From the NCBI RefSeq assembly GCF_002813455.1, contig NZ_PHHE01000001.1:6603001-6667000 (forward strand): 64,000 bases of DNA. The letters are read 5' to 3'. A program made the position numbers and the translations under genes. The notes under the pieces are model-generated. The model was not told the DNA's origin, searched no databases, and saw nothing but the letters and a program-made list of their open reading frames with translations. Origin of the DNA: Pseudomonas baetica (GTDB taxonomy: Bacteria; Pseudomonadota; Gammaproteobacteria; Pseudomonadales; Pseudomonadaceae). Positions 18,700 through 27,117 of this stretch are shown piece by piece. Numbering within the stretch: position 1 is the first letter of the stretch; each line of letters begins with the position of its first letter.

Positions 18700-18990
18700 A
18701 TTAAGGAACCATCACTCTCGCTACCAAACGAGGGGTGGTGGCCATACGCGGGTTGGTAGACCGGTCTAAGTAGGAAACCCGGCGCTCACGAGTGAGCCCC
18801 ACGCATGGCCACCATAAAGGGTGGTGCCAAACGACTACTATAGAAGCGGGCTACCAAACCCGATCACTGTTATGCAGTGACAGGGAAACGATATAGCCCG
18901 CCCCATAGCCGTGTAAGCCGGCGGATTCTGGCGTACGCGTAGGTAACGGCGCAAGGCGTTGTAGGCTCTGTGGCGTAACGGGTTGTGTAA
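18700..18990 (-). ncRNA. Candidate structured RNA upstream of DUF6124 gene (copy A)
   Basis: The region is conserved with 41795-42110 ahead of the other DUF6124 gene. Stems by plus-strand coordinates: P1 18721-18727 with 18753-18759; P2 18736-18745 with 18805-18814 (10 bp); P3 18784-18788 with 18793-18797; a hairpin 18864-18869 with 18875-18880. A 21-base block (18915-18935) is identical in both copies. P1 and P2 interleave, so together they form a pseudoknot. P1, P2 and P3 all show paired changes between copies. It could be a cis-regulatory leader or an independent small RNA. A leader peptide is less likely because substitutions are not concentrated at third positions and copy B has no good start codon. 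Confidence 0.65.
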
Positions 18991-19076
18991 TTTAAACGTG
19001 CTTGCAGGACTGCGTTTACGGGCCGAGCATCGCGCAGTCCATCCGCTGTTTTGAGGTTGTCTGGCTTACCGCTTTC

Positions 19077-19098
19077 GCGAGCAGGCTCGCTCCTACAG
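19077..19098 (+). repeat. REP element (GCGAGCAGGCTCGC type)
   Basis: The core palindrome GCGAGCAGGCTCGC is followed by TCCTACAG, the common Pseudomonas REP pattern. Related copies lie at 29243-29264 and 45718-45739. Confidence 0.85.
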
Positions 19099-19162
19099 TT
19101 GGAGTGCATACCTCCGAAAGAAAATGGTCGCATCGCAGCTCCCGCAGGGGAGGTTCAACCAC

Positions 19163-19828
19163 TCAGGCGCCAAAGTTGAACGCTATGGAAATCCTCGGCC
19201 TCGTCCCCTCAAAGCGCTGCACTAAATGCATCAGCCACGACGGGAACATCAGGAAGGTTCCACTTTGGGCGGCACAGGTCGTGCTGAAACCAGCGGTCAG
19301 ACAGTCTTCGACGCGCATACGCAGGGCAGGGTTGTAGGTTGAGGCGACCATGCCGCGCGGGTCGAGGAATTCCAGATCACCGCCGACGGCCGGGTCGTCT
19401 TCGCGGCCGCCAGCGTCGACCCAGTAAACCCCGGACCAGAATGCACCGGGATGGCCATGCAGTGAGTTGCTGTGGCCGGCCTGATTCACGTTGGCCCAGG
19501 CGTTGAGTTTCCATGCGAATGCCGGTTCGGTCAGGCCGTATTGCTCGCTGTGAACGGCGGTCAGTTGCCCGGCGAAGTCGGTGGCGAAGCGCACCAAGGC
19601 ATCACAGGCGTCGCCACCCCATGTCGAGAAGTCGTTGCTGGACTGCCAGCCACCTTCATTGCTGCGCTGCGTGCCGCACAGGTCTTGCGCCATGCGCTGG
19701 GTGATGAGGGTTTTCAGCTCGGCGTTGAGGGTTTCTGCATGGGGGTATTGGAGACTGGCCAGAGGTGTTGCGAACAGCCGGCGGATCATGATCAGCTCAG
19801 GATCCACCAGAGTAGTGCTCGACTGCAT
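19163..19828 (-). CDS. Putative 2OG-Fe(II) oxygenase, TIGR02466 type
   Basis: 221 residues. RRLFATPLASLQYP near the N-terminus, NVNQAGHSNSLHGHPGAFWSGVYWVD in the middle with likely iron-binding His, and SGTFLMFPSWLMHLVQRFEGTRPRISIAFNF at the end with the distal His and the Arg that binds 2-oxoglutarate. These features fit the putative 2OG-Fe(II) oxygenases of TIGR02466. The substrate is unknown. Starts at 19858, 19828 and 19789 are all in frame; 19828 has a GGAAA upstream and is preferred, but the choice is weak. Confidence 0.82.
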   Translation of the reverse strand: MQSSTTLVDPELIMIRRLFATPLASLQYPHAETLNAELKTLITQRMAQDLCGTQRSNEGGWQSSNDFSTWGGDACDALVRFATDFAGQLTAVHSEQYGLTEPAFAWKLNAWANVNQAGHSNSLHGHPGAFWSGVYWVDAGGREDDPAVGGDLEFLDPRGMVASTYNPALRMRVEDCLTAGFSTTCAAQSGTFLMFPSWLMHLVQRFEGTRPRISIAFNFGA

Positions 19829-20208
19829 TGCGAGATTTCCAGATCGTGGCAGGTGCAAAAACTATATCGGGGGGGCTGCCAAAGCGATGTAAACCATTGT
19901 TAAAAATCAGGGTATTGATGTTAAAGGCCTTCGAGCGACTATGGCTTGATCACAGCCAGCAGACGATCACTGATCGCGTCAGTAACAACCATTAATTCAA
20001 TGCAGTTCTCATATCGGACCGGCGCGACGTACACCGAGTATCCAGCCGATCCGGCAATTGCGCTTTAAGACCGGTTTTCCCTGCCTGCAATTCCTGCCGC
20101 TGGCGAAATAGAGTGCCTGCGTTACGCCCGACACTCTCAGGATTGCGCACCTGATCGCCGGTAACGAAAATGTTCTACCGGCTATCCTGACCTTCGTTCA
20201 ACGGACGT
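19829..20208. other. Intergenic stretch with a promoter-like motif shared with 60043-60092
   Basis: I see no gene. Around 19980-20014 the sequence TAACAACCATTAAnTCAAT followed by TTCTnATATCG recurs at 60050-60085, upstream of the small secreted peptide gene at 60143. Here no such gene follows. This may be the leftover promoter of a lost paralogue or a shared regulator site. Confidence 0.5.
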
Positions 20209-21711
20209 TTAAGAGGGCGTATCGTCTCCATCTTGTGGTGCTGCTGTTGAACTGTGGGTCTTTAAATTGGCGAGAAGTTCAGCGATGTCTACATCGGGAA
20301 GCAAGTCAGCTCCGATTAAGTATTCCTTGAGCTGGAGCGAGTTCGGCGTGCCATAAAGCATGTGCTTGATGTGCGTCGAGTCGAAGCCTGTCAGGCTGAG
20401 GATTCGCAGGAGGTAAAGGGTGGAAAGTGCATCAGTTTTTTTCAGCAATTCACTGATGAAATACTGATAATCCCCCGGCTTCCTTTCACCACCGTGATGA
20501 GACAGGTCATTTCGAAGGTCGGCGCAGGCGCGGGTAAATTTTTTGAGTTTTGTGTCATCAAGCCCGATAGCCACGGGCTTTAACAGGTTGTAGAGCCTGT
20601 CTGCCAGTGGCCGTTCCACGCTACGCTGCTCTAATAGCCCCGTTAACCATTTACGATCACTACGGTTGAGTTGTTCGCCGTTTTCTGCAACGAACTTCTT
20701 CAGTCGCTGAATTTTTTCCGTAAGTTTAGGGTCGTCACAGCTTGACGCGTTGACGCGGCGATCCAGCGCTTCCAGCCCCCACACAAGATTGACAAAGCGA
20801 TGCTCTACATAAAGGGGCTTGTTGCGGCGGGTTCCCAGATAAAGGCTGATGCCCGGGCCTAAACGTTTTCGTTGGTCTATCCAGTTTTCCAGCAGGGTTG
20901 CAAACGTCTCGCGGATCATAATGAACGGCAGTAGCATTTCATGCCATTTTACCGGGCTGTCGGCCGGTGCGTTGCGGCGAAAATAAAAGACGGCCGTAGT
21001 GAGTTCTCCATGTTCTTCCCAGAATAATTTCGGCCACCTGAGCGTTAAATTTGAATTCGTAAGAATCAGCAATAAATCCTGGACGGCACGGTACCAGTCC
21101 AGTGCATCCTCGCTTGTCATCGCTGTTGTTGGCGTGAACGCCAGTCTTGAAGACATGCCGGCATTGATTGAATGGGCCCACATGTCGGGTTCGTAACCGG
21201 TGAAGTCATGAATAACTTCAAGCGTTCCCGATGAGGTGATCAACGACTCATCCGGATTTAGCGCCAGCCTGGCTTCGATTGCCTCGCCACCACCATCACT
21301 ACTCTTTGATCGATCAAAGGTGATTTTCCCGGGGCGTATCCACTGCTGTAGATCATCCAGGGACACACTGATCTTATCGATGCTTTTAAAGGTGGGTGGC
21401 CTTTGGGAGATAAAACATTCACGGGCTATAAACGTTTCATGTGAATTGTGCCCCGTGTGCCCACCGACGGCAGCCAGCCCCTTGAGCAATACATATTGGC
21501 CGCTGGCTTTCAAACAACCCAACAGGGAAATGGACTCCGCAAGGTTTTCACCAAAAACTCCGCCGAGTCCGCTTCGCCCTGGCAACGTCTCGTGCAGTTC
21601 AAGTTTGATCAGTCCGCTTGAGTCTATCGTTAATAAGCCGGCCGTCCTCTGCGTCTCAGAATCTTCATTTGCCCACCAGAAGAACCCCTGGTCTTGAATT
21701 TCCATGTGCAT
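20209..21711 (-). CDS. ApeA-like HEPN antiphage protein
   Basis: 500 residues. The N-terminus (DQGFFWWANE...TAGLLTIDSSGLIKLELHETL) fits the ApeA N-terminal domain. The C-terminal third holds a HEPN RNase motif (R-N-D-L-S-H, Rx4H) near residue 400 in ACADLRNDLSHHGG. ApeA is a single-gene defence protein that acts by abortive infection, and HEPN domains of this type cleave RNA. The ATG at 21711 (MHMEIQDQG) has ACGGAAAAG upstream; the frame stays open to 21786. No partner gene is adjacent. The domain call is from family memory. Confidence 0.82.
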   Translation of the reverse strand: MHMEIQDQGFFWWANEDSETQRTAGLLTIDSSGLIKLELHETLPGRSGLGGVFGENLAESISLLGCLKASGQYVLLKGLAAVGGHTGHNSHETFIARECFISQRPPTFKSIDKISVSLDDLQQWIRPGKITFDRSKSSDGGGEAIEARLALNPDESLITSSGTLEVIHDFTGYEPDMWAHSINAGMSSRLAFTPTTAMTSEDALDWYRAVQDLLLILTNSNLTLRWPKLFWEEHGELTTAVFYFRRNAPADSPVKWHEMLLPFIMIRETFATLLENWIDQRKRLGPGISLYLGTRRNKPLYVEHRFVNLVWGLEALDRRVNASSCDDPKLTEKIQRLKKFVAENGEQLNRSDRKWLTGLLEQRSVERPLADRLYNLLKPVAIGLDDTKLKKFTRACADLRNDLSHHGGERKPGDYQYFISELLKKTDALSTLYLLRILSLTGFDSTHIKHMLYGTPNSLQLKEYLIGADLLPDVDIAELLANLKTHSSTAAPQDGDDTPS

Positions 21712-22203
21712 ATACTTTTCCGTAACTGGACCGAAATGGGTACGCCAAGTGCTCTCGTCGGCTGGGTAAGAGGCCGCGCGCTGCAACGCAGAGAATGATT
21801 GCTTCAGGTGCTCTGCGCCACCGTTGCAGGGCGTACACGTTACCAGCGATTGTTCTTGCGAGTTACACCGACCTGAAACATCGAGTCGAACTCAGTTTTG
21901 AACGCACTAAAGCTCGGCTCCTTTTACCGTCGCCCCCTCTGGGGCCTGTTGGATGTTTCGGGAGGGCTGGGGTGAGGGGGCAGCCATCTACCTGACACTC
22001 CACGCACCTGCCAAACACCCTCAACCCAAAAAGCATCCGGCCTAAGCTAATGCAAAAAAGGTATTTGTTAGCCGTTTTATATATCGATTAGTTTTGATTC
22101 ACCAACGAATCAAAGCATCAAACCGATAGACCTCCGATTGCCATGACGGCACACGCTGAATCGATCAAAGGCTCTTCAGGTTTGGTTCACACGGGAGTGA
22201 ATC
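21712..22203. other. Intergenic stretch between apeA-like gene and oxygenase operon
   Basis: No convincing gene. It has a GC-rich low-complexity part (21920-21985) and an unusually AT-rich part (22050-22115) that should contain the promoter of the downstream operon. Confidence 0.6.
22093..22114 (+). promoter_or_regulatory. Inverted repeat, candidate operator of the 22204 operon
   Basis: TTTGATTC (22093-22100) and GAATCAAA (22107-22114) form a perfect 8-bp inverted repeat with a 6-base spacer in AT-rich sequence, 90 bases before the oxygenase start. The size suits a dimeric regulator. The regulator is unknown. Confidence 0.5.
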
Positions 22204-23250
22204 ATGCCGCGTACCCTGGACATCACTGCATTACCGACGCTGGACCTTTCGTTGTTCGAAGGCACGGCGCAACAGCGTTATGAATTTCTTGAAAACCTGC
22301 GTCACGCCGCGCGCGACGTCGGCTTCTTCTATCTCACCGGTCATGGCATCGACAGCGCTTCGCTCAAGCAAGTGCAGGATCACGCCCGGCAATTCTTCGC
22401 CTTGCCCGACAGCGAAAAAACCGCCGTCGGCATGATCAACTCGCCGCACTTTCGCGGCTACAACCGCGCGGCTTCCGAGATCACCCGCGGCCAACCTGAC
22501 CAGCGCGAACAGTTTGATCTGGGCGCCGAGCGTGAAGTCTTGCCTTTGCAAGCGGACAGCCCGTTCTGGGCGCGGCTGCAAGGCCCGAATCAATGGCCGG
22601 CGGCGCTGCCGGAACTCAAACCCTTGCTACTCGATTGGCAGCAGGCGATGACGCACATGTCGTTGCGCCTGCTGCAAGCGTTCGCCCAGGCACTGTCGCT
22701 ACGGGCAGACGCTTTTGATCAGTTATACGGCGACAAACCCAATGAACACATCAAGCTGATGCGCTATCCGGGCCAGCCGGTCGATGCGAGCAATCAGGGC
22801 GTCGGTGCGCACAAGGATTCCGGTTTCCTCAGCTTCCTGTTGCAGGACGAACAGGCCGGTCTGCAAGTGGAGATCGAAGAGGGCCGCTGGATCGATGCGC
22901 TGCCCCGGGAAAACACGTTGGTGGTGAACATCGGCGAATTGCTGGAGCTGGCCACCAACGGTTATCTGCGCGCCACCGTGCATCGGGTTGTCTCGCCGCC
23001 CGAAGGCAGCGAACGCCTGTCCATCGCCTTCTTCCTTGGCGCGCAACTCGACGCCACGGTGCCGCTGTATCCCTTGCCCACCGCGTTGTTGCGTGAAGCG
23101 CGCGGGCCGGCCAGTGATCCGCTCAACCCCCTGTTTCGCGATGTCGGCTGGAACTACCTCAAGGGTCGTTTGCGCTCGCATCCCGATGTGGCGCAACGGT
23201 TCTATGCCGATGCGCTGCTGCCGCCAGCACCCGCTCGCAAAACCGCCTGA
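22204..23250 (+). CDS. Isopenicillin-N-synthase-like 2OG-Fe(II) dioxygenase
   Basis: 348 residues. The DIOX_N part (ARDVGFFYLTGHGID) is followed by the catalytic jelly roll. The iron triad is visible as HxD in GAHKDSG and the distal His in ATVHRV, with the 2OG-binding Arg in ERLSIAFF. It is a cytoplasmic oxygenase of the plant-type 2OG dioxygenase group; the substrate is unknown. It heads an apparent operon with a MetQNI-type transporter (27 bases to metQ), so it probably oxidises an imported compound (inference). The ATG follows GGGAGTGAATC. Confidence 0.9.
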   Translation: MPRTLDITALPTLDLSLFEGTAQQRYEFLENLRHAARDVGFFYLTGHGIDSASLKQVQDHARQFFALPDSEKTAVGMINSPHFRGYNRAASEITRGQPDQREQFDLGAEREVLPLQADSPFWARLQGPNQWPAALPELKPLLLDWQQAMTHMSLRLLQAFAQALSLRADAFDQLYGDKPNEHIKLMRYPGQPVDASNQGVGAHKDSGFLSFLLQDEQAGLQVEIEEGRWIDALPRENTLVVNIGELLELATNGYLRATVHRVVSPPEGSERLSIAFFLGAQLDATVPLYPLPTALLREARGPASDPLNPLFRDVGWNYLKGRLRSHPDVAQRFYADALLPPAPARKTA

Positions 23251-23277
23251 TTCATCACTCGCTCAAGGATTTCGCCC

Positions 23278-24087
23278 ATGTTGAAAAAAGCAGGTTTGAC
23301 CCTGGCCGTCCTCGGCGCGCTGGTGACCTCGTTTGGTGCTCAGGCGCTGGAGCCATTACGTGTCGCTGCCGACCCGGTGCCCCATGCGCAGATTCTGGCG
23401 TACGTGCAGAAGATCGACCCGCAACTCAATCTGAAAATCATCGAGATCCCCAACGGCGTGAACTCCAACGAGCTGCTGGTGCATGGCGATGTCGACGCCA
23501 ATTACTTCCAACACCTGCCGTATCTGAAGTCTCAGGAGCAGGCCCTCGGCGAGAAACTCGCCGTCGCGGCCACCGTGCATATCGAACCGTTGGGCATCTA
23601 CTCGCACCGGCATAAAAGTTTCGCTGATGTGCCGGCAAAAGGCACCGTCGCCGTGCCCAACAACGTCACTAACCTGAGCCGTGCGCTGTACCTGTTGCAG
23701 GACAACGGCCTGATCAAACTCAAGCCCGGTTTCAACAATCCGGCAACGGACCAGGCGACGCCCAAGGACATTGCCGAAAACCCGAAACAGTTGAAGATCC
23801 TGGAGATCGAATCACCGCAGATTCCCCGCTCGCTGGACGATGTCGATCTGGCGGTGATCAACGGCAACTATGCGCTGGACGCCGGACTGGTGCCGGCCAA
23901 GGATGCGCTGGGCCTGGAGAAGGCCGAGCACAACCCCTACGCCAACATTCTGGTGACCACACCGAACTTGCAGAGCGACCCGCGCATCGCGCAACTGGCC
24001 AAAGACCTGACCTCGCCGCAAGTGGCCAAGTACATCACCGATAACTTCGCCGGCTCGGTGATTCCGGTGGCGGACGCGAAGCCATGA
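23278..24087 (+). CDS. MetQ/NlpA-family ABC substrate-binding protein
   Basis: 269 residues with a signal peptide ([23 protein letters not shown]) that lacks a lipobox Cys, so it is a soluble periplasmic form. Family landmarks: [42 protein letters not shown] and [12 protein letters not shown]. MetQ proteins bind methionine or its derivatives. The tandem oxygenase and non-canonical transporter suggest a different ligand. It overlaps the ATPase gene by four bases. Confidence 0.9.
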   Translation: MLKKAGLTLAVLGALVTSFGAQALEPLRVAADPVPHAQILAYVQKIDPQLNLKIIEIPNGVNSNELLVHGDVDANYFQHLPYLKSQEQALGEKLAVAATVHIEPLGIYSHRHKSFADVPAKGTVAVPNNVTNLSRALYLLQDNGLIKLKPGFNNPATDQATPKDIAENPKQLKILEIESPQIPRSLDDVDLAVINGNYALDAGLVPAKDALGLEKAEHNPYANILVTTPNLQSDPRIAQLAKDLTSPQVAKYITDNFAGSVIPVADAKP

Positions 24088-24884
24088 TCATCGTCGAGCA
24101 GTTGAGCAAGACCTACCCGTCAGCGCCGGCGCCTGCCCTGGATCAGGTGTCGCTGAGCATTCCCGACGGTGCGGTCTACGGGATTCTCGGGCGCAGCGGA
24201 GCGGGCAAATCGACGCTGCTGCGTTGCCTTAATCTGCTCGAACGACCGGACAGCGGTCGGATTCTGCTGGACGGTGTCGACCTCAGGGCGCTGTCCGACA
24301 AGGCGTTGCGCCAACAACGGCAACGCATCGGCATGATCTTTCAGGGCTTCAACCTGCTGCACTCGCGCAATGTGTTCGACAACATCGCCGTGCCGCTGGA
24401 AATCGCCAACGTCGGCAAGCCGTGGCGCCATGTGCGGGTTCGCGAATTGCTGGCGCTGGTCGGCTTGAGCGACAAGGCGCAGGCCTTTCCCTCGCAATTG
24501 TCCGGTGGCCAGAAACAGCGGGTGGGCATCGCCCGGGCCCTGGCGGCGGAACCGGCGTATTTGCTGTCGGACGAAGCCACCAGCGCCCTCGACCCGGAAA
24601 CCACCGAATCGATTCTGGAGCTGCTGCGCGATATCAACCGGCAACTGGGCCTGACCATCGTGCTGATCACCCATGAACTGGACGTGGTCAAGTCGATCTG
24701 CGATCACGCAGCGCTGATGGCCAACGGGCGGTTGATCGAGGCCGGCCCGGTGCCACGGCTGCTGGCTGATCCGCAATCGACACTCGGCCGTTCGCTACGG
24801 CCCACCTGCGGATTGCCGTTGGGTCATGACTCGCCCGGCCTGAGCTTTCTCAAGCAATACGGCGCGCGGGCGGCGCAGTCATGA
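24084..24884 (+). CDS. MetN-type ABC transporter ATPase lacking the NIL domain
   Basis: 266 residues. Walker [11 protein letters not shown]-loop FQGFNLL, signature [15 protein letters not shown], and a Walker-B-like segment [12 protein letters not shown]. The usual 'LLxDE' is here LLSDE. MetN proteins normally run to about 340 residues with a C-terminal NIL (ACT-like) domain through which methionine inhibits transport. This protein stops soon after the nucleotide-binding domain, so such feedback should be absent. It overlaps both neighbours by four bases (ATGA). Confidence 0.9.
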   Translation: MIIVEQLSKTYPSAPAPALDQVSLSIPDGAVYGILGRSGAGKSTLLRCLNLLERPDSGRILLDGVDLRALSDKALRQQRQRIGMIFQGFNLLHSRNVFDNIAVPLEIANVGKPWRHVRVRELLALVGLSDKAQAFPSQLSGGQKQRVGIARALAAEPAYLLSDEATSALDPETTESILELLRDINRQLGLTIVLITHELDVVKSICDHAALMANGRLIEAGPVPRLLADPQSTLGRSLRPTCGLPLGHDSPGLSFLKQYGARAAQS

Positions 24885-25552
24885 ATCGCTCGATCAATTG
24901 GGATGAAATCCTGCAACTGGTGCTCAACGCCACCGGTGAAACCGTGTACATGGTCTTGCTCGCCGGGCTGTTCACGCTGTTGATCGGCCTGCCGCTGGGC
25001 GTGTTGCTGTTCATCAGCCGCCGCACCGGACTGGCGCCGATGCCACGCTTCAATGCGGCGCTGAGCGGGCTGGTCAATCTTGGGCGTTCGTTGCCGTTCG
25101 TGGTGATGCTGATTGCCCTGATCCCGCTGACCCGGTTGGTGGTTGGCACGACACTGGGCAGCACCGCTGCGGTGGTGCCGATCACCATCGGCGCGTTTCC
25201 GTTCTTCGCGCGCATTGTCGAAAACGCCCTGGACGAAGTCGACAAGGGCCGCATCGAAGCGATCCTCGCCATGGGCGGTGACATTCGCCATGTGATTTTC
25301 AAAGTGCTGTTGCCCGAAGCGCTGCCGGCGTTGCTGGCGGGGATCACCCTGACGCTGGTAATGCTCATCGGTTTTTCCTCGATGGCGGGGGTGATTGGTG
25401 GCGGCGGGCTCGGCGATCTGGCCATCCGTTATGGCTATCAACGGTTCAACAATGAAGTGATGGTCGCCACCGTGGTGGTGCTGGTCATTCTCGTTCAGGG
25501 CGTGCAAAGCCTGGGCGATCGGCTGGTGCGTTCACTGGCCCATCGACGTTAA
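24881..25552 (+). CDS. MetI-type ABC transporter permease
   Basis: 223 residues with about five membrane helices and the coupling motif [27 protein letters not shown]. It should form the inner-membrane channel with the MetN-type ATPase. It is the third gene of the MetQNI-type set and only 8 bases precede the next ABC ATPase gene, so both transporters are probably co-transcribed. Confidence 0.92.
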   Translation: MNRSINWDEILQLVLNATGETVYMVLLAGLFTLLIGLPLGVLLFISRRTGLAPMPRFNAALSGLVNLGRSLPFVVMLIALIPLTRLVVGTTLGSTAAVVPITIGAFPFFARIVENALDEVDKGRIEAILAMGGDIRHVIFKVLLPEALPALLAGITLTLVMLIGFSSMAGVIGGGGLGDLAIRYGYQRFNNEVMVATVVVLVILVQGVQSLGDRLVRSLAHRR

Positions 25553-25560
25553 GGAATTTT

Positions 25561-27117
25561 ATGAGTGCACCTGTCGCTGTGGCCCCTGAGCCGCTGATTC
25601 GGGTACGTGAGGTCAGTAAGGTTTTCGGTTCGAACCGGGCACTGGATCGGGTCAGCCTGGAGATTTATCCCGCCGAAGTGGTAGCGCTGCTGGGCGTCAA
25701 TGGTGCGGGCAAATCGACGCTGGTGAAGATTCTGGCTGGCAGTCAGCGCGCGGATGGCGGCGAGATACTGGTGGACGCTCAGCCGCGCCATTTCAGCTCG
25801 CCGTTGTCGGCGCGAAGGGTCGGAATTGTCGCGGTGCATCAGCAGATCAATGAAGGCATTGCACCGGGTTTGAGCGTGGCGGAAAACCTGCTGCTCGATG
25901 AGCTATGCCGCCCTGATGCCGACTTCTGGCTCAATCGCAAACGTCTGCTGGAGCGCGCCGCGAACATTGCCGCAGGGCTTGGGTTGAGCTTGCCGCTGGA
26001 GCAGCCGATCGAGCATCTGGGCCAGGCCGAACGGCAACTGGTGGTGCTGGCCCGGGCGTTCGCTTTGCAGCCACGCTTGCTGATTCTGGACGAGCCGACC
26101 GCTGCCTTGTCGGATGCCGAAGCGCAGCGCTTGTTTCGCTTGATCGATACGTTACGCAGTCGTGGCGTGGCAATTCTGTACATCTCCCATCGGTTGTCCG
26201 ATCTGCAGCGGGTGGCGGATCGCGCCATTGTCCTGCGTGATGGGCGGCTGGCGGGGGCGTTCACGGCGCGGCAATTGCCCGAGGCGGTGCAGGCGATGCT
26301 CGGGCAGGCGCTTGCGCAACACACTTACGTGCCGCGTGTGGCCGGGCGGGAAGTGCTGAAACTCAGTGCGATGAAAATCCTGCCTCGGTCGAACGCGTTT
26401 GACCTGAGCCTGCACGAAAACGAAATAGTGGTGCTGACCGGGTTGCTCGGCGCCGGGAAAAGCGAGATTGCCGAGGTGCTGTTTGGCCTGCGATCCGCTG
26501 TCTCAGGCACCGCGCAACTGGAGGGCGTTGACTGGCGCGCCGGCTCCCCCCGTGAGGCGATTCGCAGCGGCGTGTTCTTGGCCGCCGAAGATCGCGCCAG
26601 TCAATCGCTGGTGCCTGATTTTTCCTTACGTCGCACCCTGACTATGCCGTTTCTTGAACGCTTCACTCGCGGCGGTTTTATCCGCAATCGCGCTGAAGCC
26701 GCTGCGGTCGAGGCGCAAGTGGCGGCGCTGGGGATCAAGACCGCGGGCATCGATGTGCCGATGACCGCGTTATCCGGCGGCAATCAACAGAAAGTCGTGT
26801 TGGGCCGCTGGTTGCTCGGGGAAGGGCGGGTGCTGATCCTCGACGAGCCCTTTCAAGGTGTCGACGTGCGCGCCCGTCGCGAGATCGGCCAGTTGCTGCG
26901 CGACAGCGCCAAAGGCCGCGCGACGCTGGTGATTTGCGCCGATGTTGATGAAGCCCTGGAAATTGCCGACCGCATCCTGCTGGTGCGCGATCACGCGGTA
27001 GTCGCCGAATATCCGCGTGCCGGCCTCAACCGCGCCACGCTGGTCGCCGCACTGGCCGGCACCGACGCTGTTGAAAATCCCCTTCAAGCCACGCCAAGGA
27101 GCAGAGCGAGTGCCTGA
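25561..27117 (+). CDS. Sugar-type ABC transporter ATPase (RbsA-like, two nucleotide-binding domains)
   Basis: 518 residues with two ATPase halves. First half: Walker A GVNGAGKST, a degenerate signature LGQAERQLVVLARAF, Walker B LLILDEPTAAL. Second half: GLLGAGKSE, LSGGNQQKVVLGRWL and VLILDEPFQGVD. This is the fused architecture of ribose/sugar and autoinducer-2 importers. The ligand cannot be assigned. The GTG start of the permease lies within its last codons. Confidence 0.9.
   Translation: MSAPVAVAPEPLIRVREVSKVFGSNRALDRVSLEIYPAEVVALLGVNGAGKSTLVKILAGSQRADGGEILVDAQPRHFSSPLSARRVGIVAVHQQINEGIAPGLSVAENLLLDELCRPDADFWLNRKRLLERAANIAAGLGLSLPLEQPIEHLGQAERQLVVLARAFALQPRLLILDEPTAALSDAEAQRLFRLIDTLRSRGVAILYISHRLSDLQRVADRAIVLRDGRLAGAFTARQLPEAVQAMLGQALAQHTYVPRVAGREVLKLSAMKILPRSNAFDLSLHENEIVVLTGLLGAGKSEIAEVLFGLRSAVSGTAQLEGVDWRAGSPREAIRSGVFLAAEDRASQSLVPDFSLRRTLTMPFLERFTRGGFIRNRAEAAAVEAQVAALGIKTAGIDVPMTALSGGNQQKVVLGRWLLGEGRVLILDEPFQGVDVRARREIGQLLRDSAKGRATLVICADVDEALEIADRILLVRDHAVVAEYPRAGLNRATLVAALAGTDAVENPLQATPRSRASA

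Noticed and set aside
18870..19133. An 87-residue frame upstream of DUF6124 copy A as a conserved leader protein
   Set aside because: Part of it aligns with copy B (RYA-E-TTPC-V-Y-YARIRRL), but differences fall at all codon positions, copy B lacks a suitable start and has a stop just upstream. The structured-RNA reading explains the conservation better, though a leader peptide is not fully excluded.
21795..21995. A 66-residue frame upstream of the oxygenase operon
   Set aside because: Low-complexity GC-rich repeat-like sequence (PSPPLGPVGCFGRAGVRG) with no start signal; similar sequence is common between Pseudomonas genes.
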